Source of the DNA: Tepidisphaeraceae bacterium
GTDB lineage: Bacteria; Planctomycetota; Phycisphaerae; Tepidisphaerales; Tepidisphaeraceae
Assembly: GCA_025450555.1 (NCBI GenBank)
Contig: JANWHF010000010.1
Location: 1 to 6,554 of the forward strand
Length of the DNA stretch: 6,554 bases
Direction: 5' to 3'
Shown here in pieces: positions 5,860 through 6,554 of this stretch; position 1 is the stretch's first letter, and every line of letters begins with the position of its first letter. The notes beneath the pieces are model-generated. The model searched no databases, had not been told where the DNA came from, and worked only from the letters and a program-made list of their open reading frames with translations. The translations under genes and the position numbers were made by a program.

Positions 5860-6554
5860 GTCATCTCCACGGTGAAATCGGCAGGCTTGTTATCGGCAAA
5901 CGTGAGCGGAACGAGCAATTCGCTTGAGCCATTGCTCTGGCGGACGATCGGCTGGCCGGTGCCGCTCTGGCTCTTGAGGGTGATGGTCTGTTTGCCATCG
6001 ACGATCCAATCGTTCGGACCTTTGCTTTCGATCTTCGACCCTTCGGCCGCAAGGAAGTAAGCATTCTGCACCGGCTCCTTGGCCGATACATGGAACCTGC
6101 GAATGAGCTGCGGGCCATTGGCCGTCAGGTGCGGCAGCGGCTGCTCCTGGATGTCGAGATTATCTTTCAGAATGTAGTGGAACGTCGGCCGTTCCTGCTT
6201 GTCCAGCACATAGCCCTTAAACTTCCCGCCGACGTGACGATCGCTGGGATGGATGACGGGCCAGGCATCGTTGGGACTATTGAGAATCGCGATCGCGGGA
6301 CCGGCCGGCAACTTGAGCAGATCATGGCCGAGCGGACTGAGATGCTGGCCGCCTCGCCCTTCCCACCAGCCTTTCATGTCGAAGAAACGCCCCTTCCAGG
6401 CGACTGCCATCCGCACTACATCGCCATCAAAGGCAACGTGTACGCCTTCGGGGAAACCAACCAGGATGCTGCGGTTGCCCGCGCCGGCCATCATCGTCCG
6501 CACGACGATCGGCTGATCGATGGGGATCAATTCATCGCTGCTGGGCTGCAGGCC
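5853..6554 (-). CDS. C-terminal part of a probable secreted cytochrome-associated protein (partial)
   Basis: The frame is open to the right edge of the window. The visible 233 residues are the C-terminal end of a longer protein whose start lies outside. The fragment begins with IDQPIVVRTMMAGAGNRSILVGFPEGVHVAFD (about 12-43), continues with VRMAVAWKGRFFDMKGWWEGRGG (47-69) and LPAGPAIAIL (82-91), and ends in a beta-rich segment finishing VPLTFADNKPADFTVEMTW. From memory, this pattern occurs in planctomycete secreted proteins that also carry cytochrome c domains. No CXXCH is present in the visible part, so any heme domain would lie upstream. A TTG at 6530 is in frame, but the frame continues upstream of it, so it is not taken as the start. 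The gene shares the 7-bp overlap ATGGTAA with the propeller gene, which suggests coordinated expression and a joint extracytoplasmic role. Confidence 0.8.
   Translation of the reverse strand, partial: GLQPSSDELIPIDQPIVVRTMMAGAGNRSILVGFPEGVHVAFDGDVVRMAVAWKGRFFDMKGWWEGRGGQHLSPLGHDLLKLPAGPAIAILNSPNDAWPVIHPSDRHVGGKFKGYVLDKQERPTFHYILKDNLDIQEQPLPHLTANGPQLIRRFHVSAKEPVQNAYFLAAEGSKIESKGPNDWIVDGKQTITLKSQSGTGQPIVRQSNGSSELLVPLTFADNKPADFTVEMTW
5865..5868 (-). promoter_or_regulatory. Ribosome binding site of the propeller gene
   Basis: GGAG lies 5 nt upstream of the ATG at 5859-5857, inside the last codons of the preceding gene. It is the clearest Shine-Dalgarno in the window; moaC, the membrane protein gene and acnA show none. 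It supports the chosen start and translational coupling. Confidence 0.55.

Noticed and set aside
5853..6554. A single gene split by a frameshift at the 7-bp overlap
   Set aside because: The downstream product starts with a complete signal peptide preceded by a GGAG, and the upstream product ends naturally, so two separate genes are the better reading.

Overview
The window looks like chromosomal DNA of a moderately GC-rich Planctomycetota or other PVC-group bacterium. This is inferred from three things. The right-hand genes encode secreted proteins of a type I associate with that group (a beta-propeller with a C-terminal Ig-like domain, coupled to a relative of cytochrome-associated proteins). 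Shine-Dalgarno sequences are scarce. The gaps hold long dispersed-type palindromes. No mobile-element gene, CRISPR array, tRNA or rRNA was seen.

Left region (1-1022, + strand): a possible C-terminal tail of an upstream gene runs in from the edge. It is followed by a well-formed promoter that places its start point almost on the ATG of moaC (molybdenum cofactor biosynthesis). A small two-helix membrane protein of unknown function follows 57 bp after moaC. These two genes converge on acnA, and the 146-bp gap between them is largely filled by a palindrome built of GCCAAGNNN nonamers.

Middle (1169-4341, - strand): acnA encodes a full-length aconitase A of the AcnA/IRP1 type with all cluster ligands. 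Its linker is about 52 residues longer than that of E. coli AcnA. The 335-bp gap upstream of acnA holds a good candidate promoter, a pair of 13-bp direct repeats just upstream of the -35, an inverted repeat around the predicted transcription start, and a second, unrelated palindrome of about 40-bp arms. That palindrome closes off the gene pair to the right.

Right region (4342-6554, - strand): two tightly coupled genes overlap by 7 bp. The upstream one, cut by the window edge, ends in a domain of the sort found in planctomycete secreted cytochrome-associated proteins. The downstream one is a secreted beta-propeller protein with a C-terminal Ig-like domain. They probably act together outside the cytoplasm, possibly in carbohydrate or alcohol oxidation, but no substrate can be read from the sequence.

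The genes are mostly ordinary housekeeping or lineage-typical genes. The least explained material is in the gaps: two different palindromic repeat families flanking acnA, the ordered motif cluster in the acnA control region, and the apparently leaderless moaC.
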